Of a DNA stretch of 56,873 bases, positions 17,459 through 25,272 are shown one piece after another (the first letter of the stretch is position 1; the number at the start of each line of letters is the position of its first letter). Source of the DNA: Acidobacteriota bacterium (GTDB taxonomy: Bacteria > Acidobacteriota > Vicinamibacteria > Vicinamibacterales > JAKQTR01); assembly GCA_026393755.1 (NCBI GenBank), contig JAPKZO010000038.1, positions 1 to 56,873 on the forward strand, given 5' to 3'. The notes beneath the pieces were generated by a model, which made no database searches, was not told the origin of the DNA, and worked only from the letters and a program-made list of their open reading frames with translations. A program made the position numbers and the translations under genes.

Positions 17459-17558
17459 CGGCTGGCGCTTGGCCACTCGTAGCCTGACGGCAAGACGCGC
17501 TTCAAGGCAGGCCGAGGGCCCAGAGCCGTGAGCGGTGCGCCAACCACAAGGGCGTCAG

Positions 17559-17757
17559 CTAGCGTGGGAATCCAGCCTGGTCCGCTTCGCCATCAGCGAG
17601 GATGCTGTTCATGAACGCCGAGCATTCGTCTCGCAGCACGGGCACGTCGCGGTCCGCTATCGCCCACACAACGGTGTCGTCGACGGTCGGATACTCGTGG
17701 GTGAGTTGATTTCGGAAGTCGACGATGCGTCGAGCGCGCGTGATGGCAGCGAAGGGC
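17559..17757 (-). pseudogene. Remnant of a HepT-like (DUF86) toxin gene
   Basis: The minus strand encodes about 60 residues beginning LPFAAITRARRIVDFRNQLTHEY and ending at a stop at 17559. The segment contains the HepT RNase signature R-x4-H (RNQLTH) followed by EYPTVDDTVVW. The N-terminal half is missing: the frame runs directly into the reverse complement of the GltD remnant at about 17757. HepT toxins normally pair with MntA nucleotidyltransferases; none is present. Confidence 0.6.
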
Positions 17758-18018
17758 AGAGTAGGTGTGATTGGCGGAGGCAACTCGGCGGTCGACGCTG
17801 CCCGGTCGGAAAGGTACGTGGATCCTGCTCCGGCACGACAGGGCTCGGTCGGCGCCGGGCGCACCCAACGCCTCGCCATACCTCATGTGCTCGCCGACGA
17901 GCGACGAGCCGACTTGGTCGAGGTGGAGCAGGTCGTCACGGAGGAAGCCGCCCGCCGCGAGGCCGGCCGCTGCCTGCGTTGTGACCTGGATTTCGACGGC
18001 TGCGCCCAACGGAACTGA
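17749..18018 (+). pseudogene. Internally deleted copy of the BamF-GltD fusion gene
   Basis: The frame reads KGRVGVIGGGNSAVDAAR and then jumps to SERYVDPAPARQGSVGAGR...RCLRCDLDFDG. Both parts match the gene at 11405-13636 (nt about 12786-12840 and 13369-13590), with the 540 nt between removed in frame. The junction is the 12-bp motif CGACGC(C/T)GCCCG, which occurs in the intact gene at 12829 and again at 13369. No FAD or Fe-S part remains, so it is not functional. Confidence 0.8.
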
Positions 18019-18029
18019 AGATTCCACTG

Positions 18030-18245
18030 GGTCTCCTCACTGATGGTTCGCGTCGGCTTTGGCCGCGGGGAGTTATCCGCCCCGCACGGCACCAACTGCC
18101 CTTTTCTGGACCTGGACGACGTCCGGGCCGGGCCGGCGTCAGTTTCTGACAGCACCGCCATCGCCTGTTCAACCCGATCCAATTCCGCTCGAAGCTCATC
18201 GCGACGCGCGGTCACTGCCTCCACAACGTTGGTCATTTGTTTCAT
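18030..18245 (-). pseudogene. Truncated small coiled-coil protein gene
   Basis: The first residues, MKQMTNVVEAVTARRDELRAELDRVEQAMAVL, followed by a basic linker (ARTSSRSRKGQ), match the common small proteins that start with a coiled coil and end in a basic AAQRARWA-type helix. Here the frame continues into the GltD remnant after about 70 residues and the usual C-terminus is absent. Read as a broken gene cut by the same rearrangement that left the GltD fragment. Confidence 0.4.
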
Positions 18246-18541
18246 GATGGGTTACTGGCGATCAGTCACCGCTGACAGACGATAGGAAGCATGAGCGACG
18301 CCCAAAGCGTCCCCCCGGGCGAGATGAAGATAAGGCCCCTTATCTGACGCTCCCAGGGTACGCGCCGACTCTGACACAGGGCTGATAATCGCGCGGGGAA
18401 TCGAGATTGCACGCGGGAATTCGGCTGGGACGTAGCGTGATCACGGCGAGCCGCTCCAGCAACTCGAGCGCGACGATGTCGCGACAAGCGCCCGTACGTT
18501 GGTGCGCGCGTTGGCGCCCCCGGACGTGGCGGGAGTCGTAA

Positions 18542-18673
18542 CCTTCGCCAAACCGGGACATCATTGCTCTGGCCGATCGAGAAGCGCGGGCCATCGTCTC
18601 CAAGGGTGCAGACTTCGTCAACTCGTACCTGATCACGGATCGGCTTCGCCGGTTGACGTCTGCGGGCCGTTGA
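18542..18673 (+). pseudogene. C-terminal remnant of a DUF5615 PIN-like toxin
   Basis: After a TAA at 18539 the + strand reads NRDIIALADREARAIVSKGADFVNSY and then RLRRLTSAGR with a stop at 18671. This is the C-terminal core of DUF5615 Mut7-C/PIN-like proteins (D-x-x-I-x-x-x-A-x-x-E-x-R-x-I-V-x-K-D-x-D-F). The N-terminal catalytic part is not found in any frame upstream. The stretch 18246-18541 holds nothing else I recognise. Confidence 0.5.
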
Positions 18674-18698
18674 CACATTTACGTATTTGTGCCAATGT
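18670..18698 (+). promoter_or_regulatory. Promoter and palindromic operator of the RHH/MazF-like module
   Basis: A consensus -35 box TTGACA (18670-18675) is followed by the symmetric sequence ACA-TT-TACGTA-TT-TGT (18675-18690), an imperfect palindrome centred on TACGTA. The antitoxin ATG is at 18717. A ribbon-helix-helix antitoxin would be expected to bind such a site and repress its own operon. The -10 box is weak (CAATGT near 18693). Confidence 0.5.
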
Positions 18699-18716
18699 GG
18701 GTCGAGGGTGAAACAC

Positions 18717-18977
18717 ATGCCGACAGCGAACCAGCCGCGCCGAGCGCGACTCAGCATTGACGTCCCACGCGAAGCGCGGCGTCGCATTCACATCGCAGCG
18801 GCACGACGCGATCAATCCATTCGGGACTACGTCTGGCAGGCCGTCGAGGCGCGATTGAGGCACGATCTTGCCGACGAGTTGTCGCTCGCCGATCTGGTCG
18901 CCCTCAACGAAGGCGCTGATCCGGTGTTGGCAGATCTGTGGAACAACCCGAAGGACGCCGCGTATGACGAGCTTTAG
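18717..18977 (+). CDS. Ribbon-helix-helix (CopG-like) antitoxin
   Basis: 86 residues from the ATG at 18717, with GAGGGTG upstream; the longer frame from 18687 would run through the promoter. The N-terminus, RARLSIDVPREARRRIHIAAARRDQSIRDYVWQAVE, is a ribbon-helix-helix DNA-binding fold; the acidic C-terminus (LNEGADPVLADLWNNPKD) is the expected toxin-binding tail. The stop overlaps the toxin start by 14 nt. Likely function: neutralise the toxin and repress the operon. Confidence 0.8.
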   Translation: MPTANQPRRARLSIDVPREARRRIHIAAARRDQSIRDYVWQAVEARLRHDLADELSLADLVALNEGADPVLADLWNNPKDAAYDEL

Positions 18978-19302
18978 TCGAGGCGACGTTGTGCTGGTCA
19001 GGTTCGTCTTTGCCGACGAGAAAGGCGCCAAACAGCGGCCCGGGCTCATTGTCAGCACCGACCGCTATCATCAGGGTCGGCGTGAGATGATCCTGGCCGC
19101 CATCACGAGCAACGTCGGCCGGCTCCTGGTGGGAGACTACAAGGTCAAGGCCTGGCGAGAATCCGGCCTGCTGTACCCGTCGATCGTCACGGGCATCGTC
19201 AGAACGATCAAACACGACATGATCGCCTCCAAAATGGGCGAACTGCCTGCGTCAGAGCTTCATGCGGTCGAGGACCGGCTTCGCCAGATCCTGGCGCTCT
19301 GA
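18964..19302 (+). CDS. MazF/PemK-like endoribonuclease toxin
   Basis: 112 residues; the ATG at 18964 lies inside the antitoxin gene (14-nt overlap), typical of toxin-antitoxin coupling. MazF/PemK features: SRGDVVLVRFVFADEKGAKQRPGLIVS at the N-terminus, the mid strand ITSNV, and LLYPSIVTGIVRTIKHDMI with the conserved Ser-Ile-Val strand. MazF-type toxins cleave mRNA at short sequences; the specificity cannot be read here. Confidence 0.83.
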   Translation: MTSFSRGDVVLVRFVFADEKGAKQRPGLIVSTDRYHQGRREMILAAITSNVGRLLVGDYKVKAWRESGLLYPSIVTGIVRTIKHDMIASKMGELPASELHAVEDRLRQILAL

Positions 19303-19463
19303 GCCGGGTCCCGATCATTGCGTGTGATCTGCAATCCTCCGCCGCGAGGCGGGGCGGCCGGCCGGGACCCTCGACGCGCGCGTCGCAGGCAAGCCCGTGC
19401 CCAGCAAGCCGTGACAGCCCGCTTGCTGTCGATTGGAGGTGAGCTGGACCAGGGAGTTCTGCG

Positions 19464-19841
19464 ATGGCGAAGCAATCTCATAAGGACGCCGCAGTCGAGT
19501 TCCTGACTCTCGTAGTCTCCGGTGACGTTCGGGCGGCATACCGACGGCAGGTGGGGAGAAGCTTTCGCCACCACAATCCGTTCTTTCCTGGTGATGCCGT
19601 GTCGCTCAGGGAAGGCATGGAAGAAGACGAATCAAGAAACCCGGGCAAGACGCTGACCGTTCAAGCGGCCCTTCAAGACGGTGACTATGTTGCCGTTCAT
19701 TCGAGGCTCCGACGCGCCGCGAGCAATCTCGATATGGCAGTCGTTCACATCTTTCGATTCGAACACGATCGGATTGCAGAATTCTGGGATATTGGTCAGG
19801 CCGTACCGAAGAACATTGTCAATAAGAACGGGATGTTCTGA
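19464..19841 (+). CDS. SnoaL-like / NTF2-fold small protein
   Basis: 125 residues starting MAKQSHKDAAVEFLTLVVSGDVRAAY, with GGGAG upstream. The body has FRHHNPFFPGDAVSLREGM and the ending VVHIFRFEHDRIAEFWDIGQAVP that typify the predicted SnoaL-like aldol-condensation group of the NTF2 superfamily. The fold binds small hydrophobic molecules; the substrate is unknown. No operon partner is visible. Confidence 0.75.
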   Translation: MAKQSHKDAAVEFLTLVVSGDVRAAYRRQVGRSFRHHNPFFPGDAVSLREGMEEDESRNPGKTLTVQAALQDGDYVAVHSRLRRAASNLDMAVVHIFRFEHDRIAEFWDIGQAVPKNIVNKNGMF

Positions 19842-19864
19842 TCGTACGGTCTGGGCCTGGTAGT

Positions 19865-19901
19865 CTCGCCGCTCGGAAACTGATCCACTCGCCGCTTGGA
19901 A
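19865..19901. repeat. Direct repeats resembling an IS21-type element end
   Basis: Two 14-bp direct repeats, CTCGCCGCTCGGAA (19865-19878) and CTCGCCGCTTGGAA (19888-19901), 23 bp apart. On the other strand they read TTCCnAGCGGCGAG separated by TGGATCAGT, the kind of multiple terminal repeat seen at IS21-family ends. No transposase remains nearby. The rest of the gap 19842-20126 holds no convincing gene; a minus-strand fragment (LTDRQVDVLDAIASVAFPPL) may be a broken one. Confidence 0.35.
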
Positions 19902-20126
19902 GGTGACCCTGTGAGACCCTGACGGACTTGCTGGATCGAGGCGATCCGCAGTCCGCTGGCGTTCTACACGGGTGACGCAATTCAGCTGCGGCCGAACGCG
20001 GCCGCAATCAGAGGCGGAAACGCGACGGACGCGATGGCGTCGAGCACGTCAACCTGCCGATCGGTGAGAACCTCCGTGTGGATCGCCAAATTCTGCCCAC
20101 GTCCTGACCGGCGCGCTCGCCCGTGC

Positions 20127-21314
20127 TCACTGGCGGCCGCGAACCTCGGCGGCCAGCGCCCGGACCGCCTCTGCTCCGGCCTCGACGTCGGCCGGGCTGG
20201 TGAACGGCCCGATGCTGAAGCGCACCGATCCGGCCGGCGCCGTGCCGAGCGACTCGTGCACCAGCGGGGCGCAGTGCAGACCCGTCCGGCACGCGACGTT
20301 GAAATCAACGTCGAGGCGGGTGCCCGCCTCCGCGGGGTCCATGCCGTCGATGTTGAACGACACGACCGGCGTGCGATTGTCGATGGACCCGGGGGCGCAA
20401 TGCGTCGTCACGCCCGTCGTCTCGGCGATCGCCTGCGACAACAAGTGTGCGAGCGCCATCTCCCGGGCCCACATCGCCGCGCCGCCGCCCTGCTCCGTGA
20501 TAAAGGCGAGGCCGCGCCGAAGGCCCGCGATCCCCATCGCGTTGGGGGTCCCATATTCGAGACGGAAGGGATACTCCTCGAGGTGCCGTCGCGAGGCAGA
20601 ATTCGCGCCGGTGCCGCCGGCGCGCGTGTGCGGGATCTCGACGCCCTCACCGACCGCGAGACCGCCAGTGCCGGTAGGGCCGAGCAGCGACTTGTGCCCG
20701 GTGAAGGCGACGATGTCGACGTGCATCGCCTGCATGTCGATCGGCACGATGCCAGCGGACTGGGAGGCGTCGACGCAGAGCGGCACACCAGCCGCCCGGC
20801 AGACTGCGCCAATCTCCGCGATCGGCTGCACGGTCCCGAGCACATTGGACGCGTGGTTGATAACGACGAGGCGGGTGTCCTGCCCGATCGCGTGCTTCAC
20901 GTCGTCCGGGTCGACATAGCCGCGGCCATCAAACGGTACGAGCGTCGCGCGGGCGCCGCAGTCGTCAACGCAGTGAGCAATGGGCCGCAGCACTGAGTTG
21001 TGCTCGAGCCGCGTCGAGACCACGTGGCCGCCGTGGCGGAGCAGGCCGAAGATCACCAGGTTCAGCGCGTCGGTGGCGTTGTGCGCAAAGACGACCCGGT
21101 CCGGGTGGGGGCCGTGAAACAGCTCGCAGATCGCCCGGCGGCAGTCCTCGATCATCGACTCCGCCACCATGGCGAGGTCGAAAGTGGACCTGCCCGGCGC
21201 GACGCCGGCGGAAGCGGCAAAATCGACCATGGCCTGCAGGACCGGCGCCGGCTTCGGGAACACCGTCGCCGCGTTGTCGAGATAGTGCAGGCCCTCGCGG
21301 AGGCCGATCTCCAT
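20127..21314 (-). CDS. Class V aminotransferase, cysteine desulfurase family
   Basis: About 395 residues from the ATG at 21314 (a GTG three codons upstream is the alternative). PLP-fold motifs: LHYLDNAATVFPKP, HNATDALNLVIFGLL, TRLEHNSVLRPI, VINHASNVLGTVQPI, CVDASQSAG, and the PLP-lysine region VAFTGHKSLLGPTGTGGL. Near the C-terminus is the loop CRTGLHCAPLVHE, whose first Cys is in the position of the catalytic persulfide Cys. This matches a clade related to cysteine desulfurases and selenocysteine lyases. It likely mobilises sulfur (or selenium) from Cys. It is divergent from dsrC at 21529, which suggests delivery of sulfur to that carrier, though this is inference. Confidence 0.82.
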   Translation of the reverse strand: MEIGLREGLHYLDNAATVFPKPAPVLQAMVDFAASAGVAPGRSTFDLAMVAESMIEDCRRAICELFHGPHPDRVVFAHNATDALNLVIFGLLRHGGHVVSTRLEHNSVLRPIAHCVDDCGARATLVPFDGRGYVDPDDVKHAIGQDTRLVVINHASNVLGTVQPIAEIGAVCRAAGVPLCVDASQSAGIVPIDMQAMHVDIVAFTGHKSLLGPTGTGGLAVGEGVEIPHTRAGGTGANSASRRHLEEYPFRLEYGTPNAMGIAGLRRGLAFITEQGGGAAMWAREMALAHLLSQAIAETTGVTTHCAPGSIDNRTPVVSFNIDGMDPAEAGTRLDVDFNVACRTGLHCAPLVHESLGTAPAGSVRFSIGPFTSPADVEAGAEAVRALAAEVRGRQ

Positions 21315-21528
21315 GCGCGACACGATAACACAGGCCGAAGGCCGACTTGGCGCTCCGTGCGACTGCCCGTCGAGTCAAACACCAGAGGCAGCATTTGTCC
21401 ACCGGAGTGGATCGGTCGACGCTCGATGAGCGACTGCCCTGTCCCGCGATCCAAGGAGCCTGAGAATGCTGCATTTTGGATCTGACCTCGTGTGTCGTGG
21501 TAGAAACGGTGTACACGAGGTGAGAACG

Positions 21529-21846
21529 ATGCCGCAGCTGACGGTTGGCGACATGACGCTCGAGGTGAACGAAGACGGGTTCATCCTGGAGCCGGATCGC
21601 TGGAACGACGAGGTCGCCGCCGCGCTCGCCGCCGCGGACGGCGTCGGGCAGTTGACGGCGAAGCACTGGAAGATCGTGCGCTACGTTCGCGGACACTACG
21701 TCGAGTTCCACGTGCCGCCGCTTGTCCGCAAGCTCTGCAGGCAGACAGGTATTCCACTCAAGGAGATCTACGAGCTCTTCCCGGGCGGCCCGGCCAAGGG
21801 GGCGTGCAAGGTCGCCGGTCTGCCGAGTGCGAAGGGGTGTGTGTGA
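21529..21846 (+). CDS. dsrC: DsrC/TusE-family sulfur carrier protein
   Basis: 105 residues from the ATG at 21529, preceded by GAGGTGAGA. The DsrC fold is clear: VNEDGFILEPDRWNDEVAAALA, LTAKHWKIVRYVRGHYVEF, PPLVRKLCRQTGIPLKEIYELFPGGPAKGACKVAGLP. The C-terminal arm ends KGCV and holds both conserved cysteines in C-x10-C spacing, the mark of true DsrC proteins that carry sulfur as a trisulfide or persulfide. No dsrAB is in the window. DsrC partners are often HdrD/DsrK-like proteins, and a BamD-like protein is encoded 13 kb away. Confidence 0.88.
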   Translation: MPQLTVGDMTLEVNEDGFILEPDRWNDEVAAALAAADGVGQLTAKHWKIVRYVRGHYVEFHVPPLVRKLCRQTGIPLKEIYELFPGGPAKGACKVAGLPSAKGCV

Positions 21847-21982
21847 AGGCGGTGCCGGCGGAGAGCGCACGGGCGCCCGCCGCTGCTCCGCTCCCACCGC
21901 GTGCGTCTGCCCGAGATTCCCGCGAGTTCGGCTGCGCGCGAGTGGTCTACAATGTCCACTTCGTAACACCACTGGAGGCATG

Positions 21983-23677
21983 ATGCGCGCTTGCCAGGCC
22001 CGCGGGGCCATTCGCCTGTTCTCGAAGATGTTGCTCGGCCTTGCCGCGCTCGCGATGTCTGTCACGGTTGCCGCCGCTTCGCCGCAGAAGGCGGCAAAGA
22101 GGCCGCCGGCCCTGCGTTTCGAAATCACGTTCCCGGCGGCCGCACACGCGGCCCCGGTGACCGGCCGCGTCTACGTGATGATCGCCCGGACCGGCGACCG
22201 CGAGCCGCGCCAGCAGATCGGCCGCACGGGTACGCCGCTCTTCGGCCGCGACGTCGAGAAGCTGGCGCCGGGCACGCCGGCCGTCATCGACGAGACTGAT
22301 CTCGGCACGCCGATCGACAGCCTCCGCGACATTCCCGCCGGCGACTACGTCGTTCAGGCGATGGTGAATGTCTACTCGGAGTTCAAACGCGCCGACGGCC
22401 ACGTGGTGTGGATGCACGACGACCAGTGGGAAGGCCAGCGATGGACCGTGTCGCCGGGCAACCTCTACAGCGCACCGACGACGGTACGCCTCGACCCGGC
22501 CGCGGGCGGCGTCGTGAAGCTGGCCGCCGACAAGGTCATTCCGCCGATCGCCCCTCCAGCCGACACGCCGTTTGTGAAGCGGTTCAAGTTCCAGAGCCAG
22601 ATGCTCACGAAGTTCTGGGGGCGGCCCGTCTATCTCGGGGCGACGGTACTGCTTCCGCGCGAATACGACCGCGAAACCACCAGCTACCCGGTGCTGTACG
22701 ACCAGGGCCACTTCTCAGCAGGCGCGCCGCTCCGATTCGATACCGAGTTCAAGCCGAGCGAACGCCAGGCCTACAACATCTCGATGGACTGGATGAAACT
22801 CGACTTCCCGAAGATGGTCGTCGTGACGTTCCAGCACCCTGCACCGTACTTCGACGACTCGTACGCGGTGAACTCCGTGAACCTCGGCCCGTACGGCGAC
22901 GCGATCATGCAGGAACTCATCCCGGAGGTCGAGAAGCGGTTCCGCGTGATGCGCGAGCCCTACGCGCGCGTGCTCTCGGGCGGCTCGACAGGCGGATGGG
23001 AGTCGCTCGCCCTGCAGATCTTCCATCCTGATTTCTTCGGCGGCACGTGGTCGTCCTGCCCCGACTCGGTCACGTTCACGGATGTCGAGGGCATCAACAT
23101 CTACAAGGACACGAACGCGTTTTACAAGACGAATGCCAACGGCTGGCTGAAGGTGCCCACGATCAACAGCCGCGAAGTGAACGGCCAGGTGCGCCAGACC
23201 TCCGAGCAGCGCAATCGCTTCGAGCTGGTGAATGGAACGAAGGGCCGGTCGGGAGAACAACTCGATATCTGGTCGGCGGTCTACGGCCCCCTCGGCGCCG
23301 ACGGCTACTTCCAGCCGCTGTTCAACAAGCGGACGGGCGAGATTGATCCGAAGGTGGCGCAATACTGGAAGGACAACTACGACCTGCTCGCCTACCTCCA
23401 GCGGAACTGGGCGGCGGTCGGGCCGAAGCTCGTGGACAAGATTCACGTCTACACCGGGACGGCCGACACCTACTTCCTCAACAACTCCACGCGCGAGCTG
23501 CAGGACTGGATGAAGACGACGGCCAACCCGCACTACGAGGGGTTCTTCCTCTACGGCGACGGAAAGCCGCACTGCTGGAGCGGACCGGTCAACCAGGGCG
23601 AGCGCTTGAAGGACATGGCGCAGCACATCATGGCGCACAAGCCCGACTGGGCCACCGCGTCGTGGTGGCCGCGGTAG
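21983..23677 (+). CDS. Secreted esterase-like alpha/beta hydrolase
   Basis: 564 residues. The start is ATG 21983 (or the adjacent ATG 21980), with GGAGG directly upstream; the open frame from 21722 overlaps dsrC and is not used. Signal peptide: LFSKMLLGLAALAMSVTVAAA. Residues about 30-190 form a beta-rich domain. The catalytic domain has YPVLYDQGHF, the nucleophile elbow LSGGSTGGWESL (G-x-S-x-G), and HCWSGP near the C-terminus for the His. It resembles the enterochelin-esterase/S-formylglutathione-hydrolase-like group (putative esterase fold). The natural substrate is unknown. Confidence 0.78.
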   Translation: MRACQARGAIRLFSKMLLGLAALAMSVTVAAASPQKAAKRPPALRFEITFPAAAHAAPVTGRVYVMIARTGDREPRQQIGRTGTPLFGRDVEKLAPGTPAVIDETDLGTPIDSLRDIPAGDYVVQAMVNVYSEFKRADGHVVWMHDDQWEGQRWTVSPGNLYSAPTTVRLDPAAGGVVKLAADKVIPPIAPPADTPFVKRFKFQSQMLTKFWGRPVYLGATVLLPREYDRETTSYPVLYDQGHFSAGAPLRFDTEFKPSERQAYNISMDWMKLDFPKMVVVTFQHPAPYFDDSYAVNSVNLGPYGDAIMQELIPEVEKRFRVMREPYARVLSGGSTGGWESLALQIFHPDFFGGTWSSCPDSVTFTDVEGINIYKDTNAFYKTNANGWLKVPTINSREVNGQVRQTSEQRNRFELVNGTKGRSGEQLDIWSAVYGPLGADGYFQPLFNKRTGEIDPKVAQYWKDNYDLLAYLQRNWAAVGPKLVDKIHVYTGTADTYFLNNSTRELQDWMKTTANPHYEGFFLYGDGKPHCWSGPVNQGERLKDMAQHIMAHKPDWATASWWPR

Positions 23678-23714
23678 ACGAGGCTCGGCCGGGGGCGAGG
23701 CGCCGCCTGCGGCC

Positions 23715-25151
23715 TTAGCGTTTCGGAACGAGCGGCGGCCCGGCCGGCAGGTAACTCTGGAACGGCTTTCCGGCCACTTTCGCTTCGAACTCCTTCCGGA
23801 TCGCCGCCCGCTTCGCCGGATCCGCAAACAGATCGACCATCGTCGAGGCCAGCGCTTTCGCCGCGTACGTCATGCCCGCGTGGCCGATCGACATGCCGCC
23901 GCACGCGACGACCGGCCAGGCATGCCACGGGGCGTCTTTCGGCGCCGTCGTCACGGTGAGCTGGAGCGTCGGAACATTCCAGCTGACGTCCGCGACGTCG
24001 GTCGATCCGCCCTCGGGCGGCCCCGGGTTGTCCAGGAACGGCTTGATGGTCGCGTCGAGGCCGGCCGGTTCGATCGCCGCGGCCTTCTGAATCTCGCGGG
24101 CGAAGGCCTGCTCGGCCGGCGTGAACGCCGGCGGTCCCAGCCACTTGAGGTTGTCGAAGACCAGGCGCTGGCCCGCCATGTTGACCAGCATGTTGTAGGA
24201 GCCGCTCTGCACCGTCAGCTTCGCTTCGACGTCTGCGGCGAGCGCCGATCCGGTGACGATCTTCCGAATCCGCGTCATCACGTCCTCGACGCCGTCACGA
24301 TCAGAATCGCGGACCCAGCACCAGAGTTTCGCGTAGGCGGGAACCACGTTGGGCACCTGGCCGCCATCGACGATGGAGTAGTGCATCCTGACGGTGGGCT
24401 TGACGTGCTCGCGCAGGTAGTTGACCGAGTGCGTGAAGATCTCCAGCCCGTCGACCGCGCTGCGCCCATTCCACGGGTCTAAGGCCGCGTGTGCGGTTTT
24501 GCCGTGAAACTCCACGATGAAGTCGACCATGGCCTGGCTGCTCCGCGTGTCGGCGTTGTTCTCGTCGCCTGGGTGCCACGAGAGCACGATGTCGACATCT
24601 TTGAAGAGCCCTGCGCGCAGCATGTAGAGCTTGCCGCCCACGCTCTCCTCGGCGGGCGTGCCGTAGAAGCGGATCGTGCCGGCGATCTTCCCTGCCGCGA
24701 TCTGTTCCTTGATCGCCACGGCCGCCCCGAGGGCGCCGACGCCCAGGAGATTGTGGCCGCATCCGTGGCCGGGGGCACCGGCCTCGAGCGGAGACTGCGC
24801 CGGCTCGGCTTTCTGCGAGAGCCCCGGAAGCGCATCGTATTCGCCGAGCACGCCGATCACGGGCGCACCCTGTCCGTACTCGGCGACGAACGCCGTGGGC
24901 ATCTCGGCGACGCCTCGGCGGACGCGGAATCCCTGCGCTTCGGCATACGAGGCGAGGGCCTCGGCTGATTTCGTTTCCAGGAGCGCCGTCTCGGCAAACG
25001 CCCAGACCTGATCGCTGAGGCGCGCGAGCTCGGCGGCGCGCGCGTCGATCGCGGCGACGACTGCCGATTTCTGTGACGCCGGCGGGGCCTGAGCAAACGC
25101 GATCGATACGAATGCGACCGAACAGAACACCGTCAAGACGCGACGCAGCAT
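23715..25151 (-). CDS. Secreted M20-family amidohydrolase (AbgB-like)
   Basis: 478 residues from the ATG at 25151, with GGAGG 6-10 nt upstream. Signal peptide MLRRVLTVFCSVAFVSIAFA. Metal site and core: VIGVLGEYDALPG, GHGCGHNLLGVGAL, FYGTPAEES, and SWHPGD. The dimerisation domain follows (GKTAHAALDPWNGRSA, YSIVDGGQVPNVVP). The end has GMSIGHAGMTYAAKAL. The M20D group hydrolyses N-acyl amino acids or p-aminobenzoyl-glutamate-like amides. The gene is divergent from adenosine deaminase copy 1. Confidence 0.87.
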   Translation of the reverse strand: MLRRVLTVFCSVAFVSIAFAQAPPASQKSAVVAAIDARAAELARLSDQVWAFAETALLETKSAEALASYAEAQGFRVRRGVAEMPTAFVAEYGQGAPVIGVLGEYDALPGLSQKAEPAQSPLEAGAPGHGCGHNLLGVGALGAAVAIKEQIAAGKIAGTIRFYGTPAEESVGGKLYMLRAGLFKDVDIVLSWHPGDENNADTRSSQAMVDFIVEFHGKTAHAALDPWNGRSAVDGLEIFTHSVNYLREHVKPTVRMHYSIVDGGQVPNVVPAYAKLWCWVRDSDRDGVEDVMTRIRKIVTGSALAADVEAKLTVQSGSYNMLVNMAGQRLVFDNLKWLGPPAFTPAEQAFAREIQKAAAIEPAGLDATIKPFLDNPGPPEGGSTDVADVSWNVPTLQLTVTTAPKDAPWHAWPVVACGGMSIGHAGMTYAAKALASTMVDLFADPAKRAAIRKEFEAKVAGKPFQSYLPAGPPLVPKR

Positions 25152-25272
25152 ATGGCGATCCTCCAGAGACCGGCCAGCAGGAACGGGAAGGGCCGACGCG
25201 TGGTGTCGACCAACGCGTGCCAAGTCTACTCGAAACCCCGGCCCGACATCTCGGTCCTCTTCTCCCGGCGCG

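Noticed and set aside
21722-21982. Upstream extension of the esterase-like gene
   Set aside because: It overlaps dsrC in another frame; the signal peptide and GGAGG place the start at 21980/21983.
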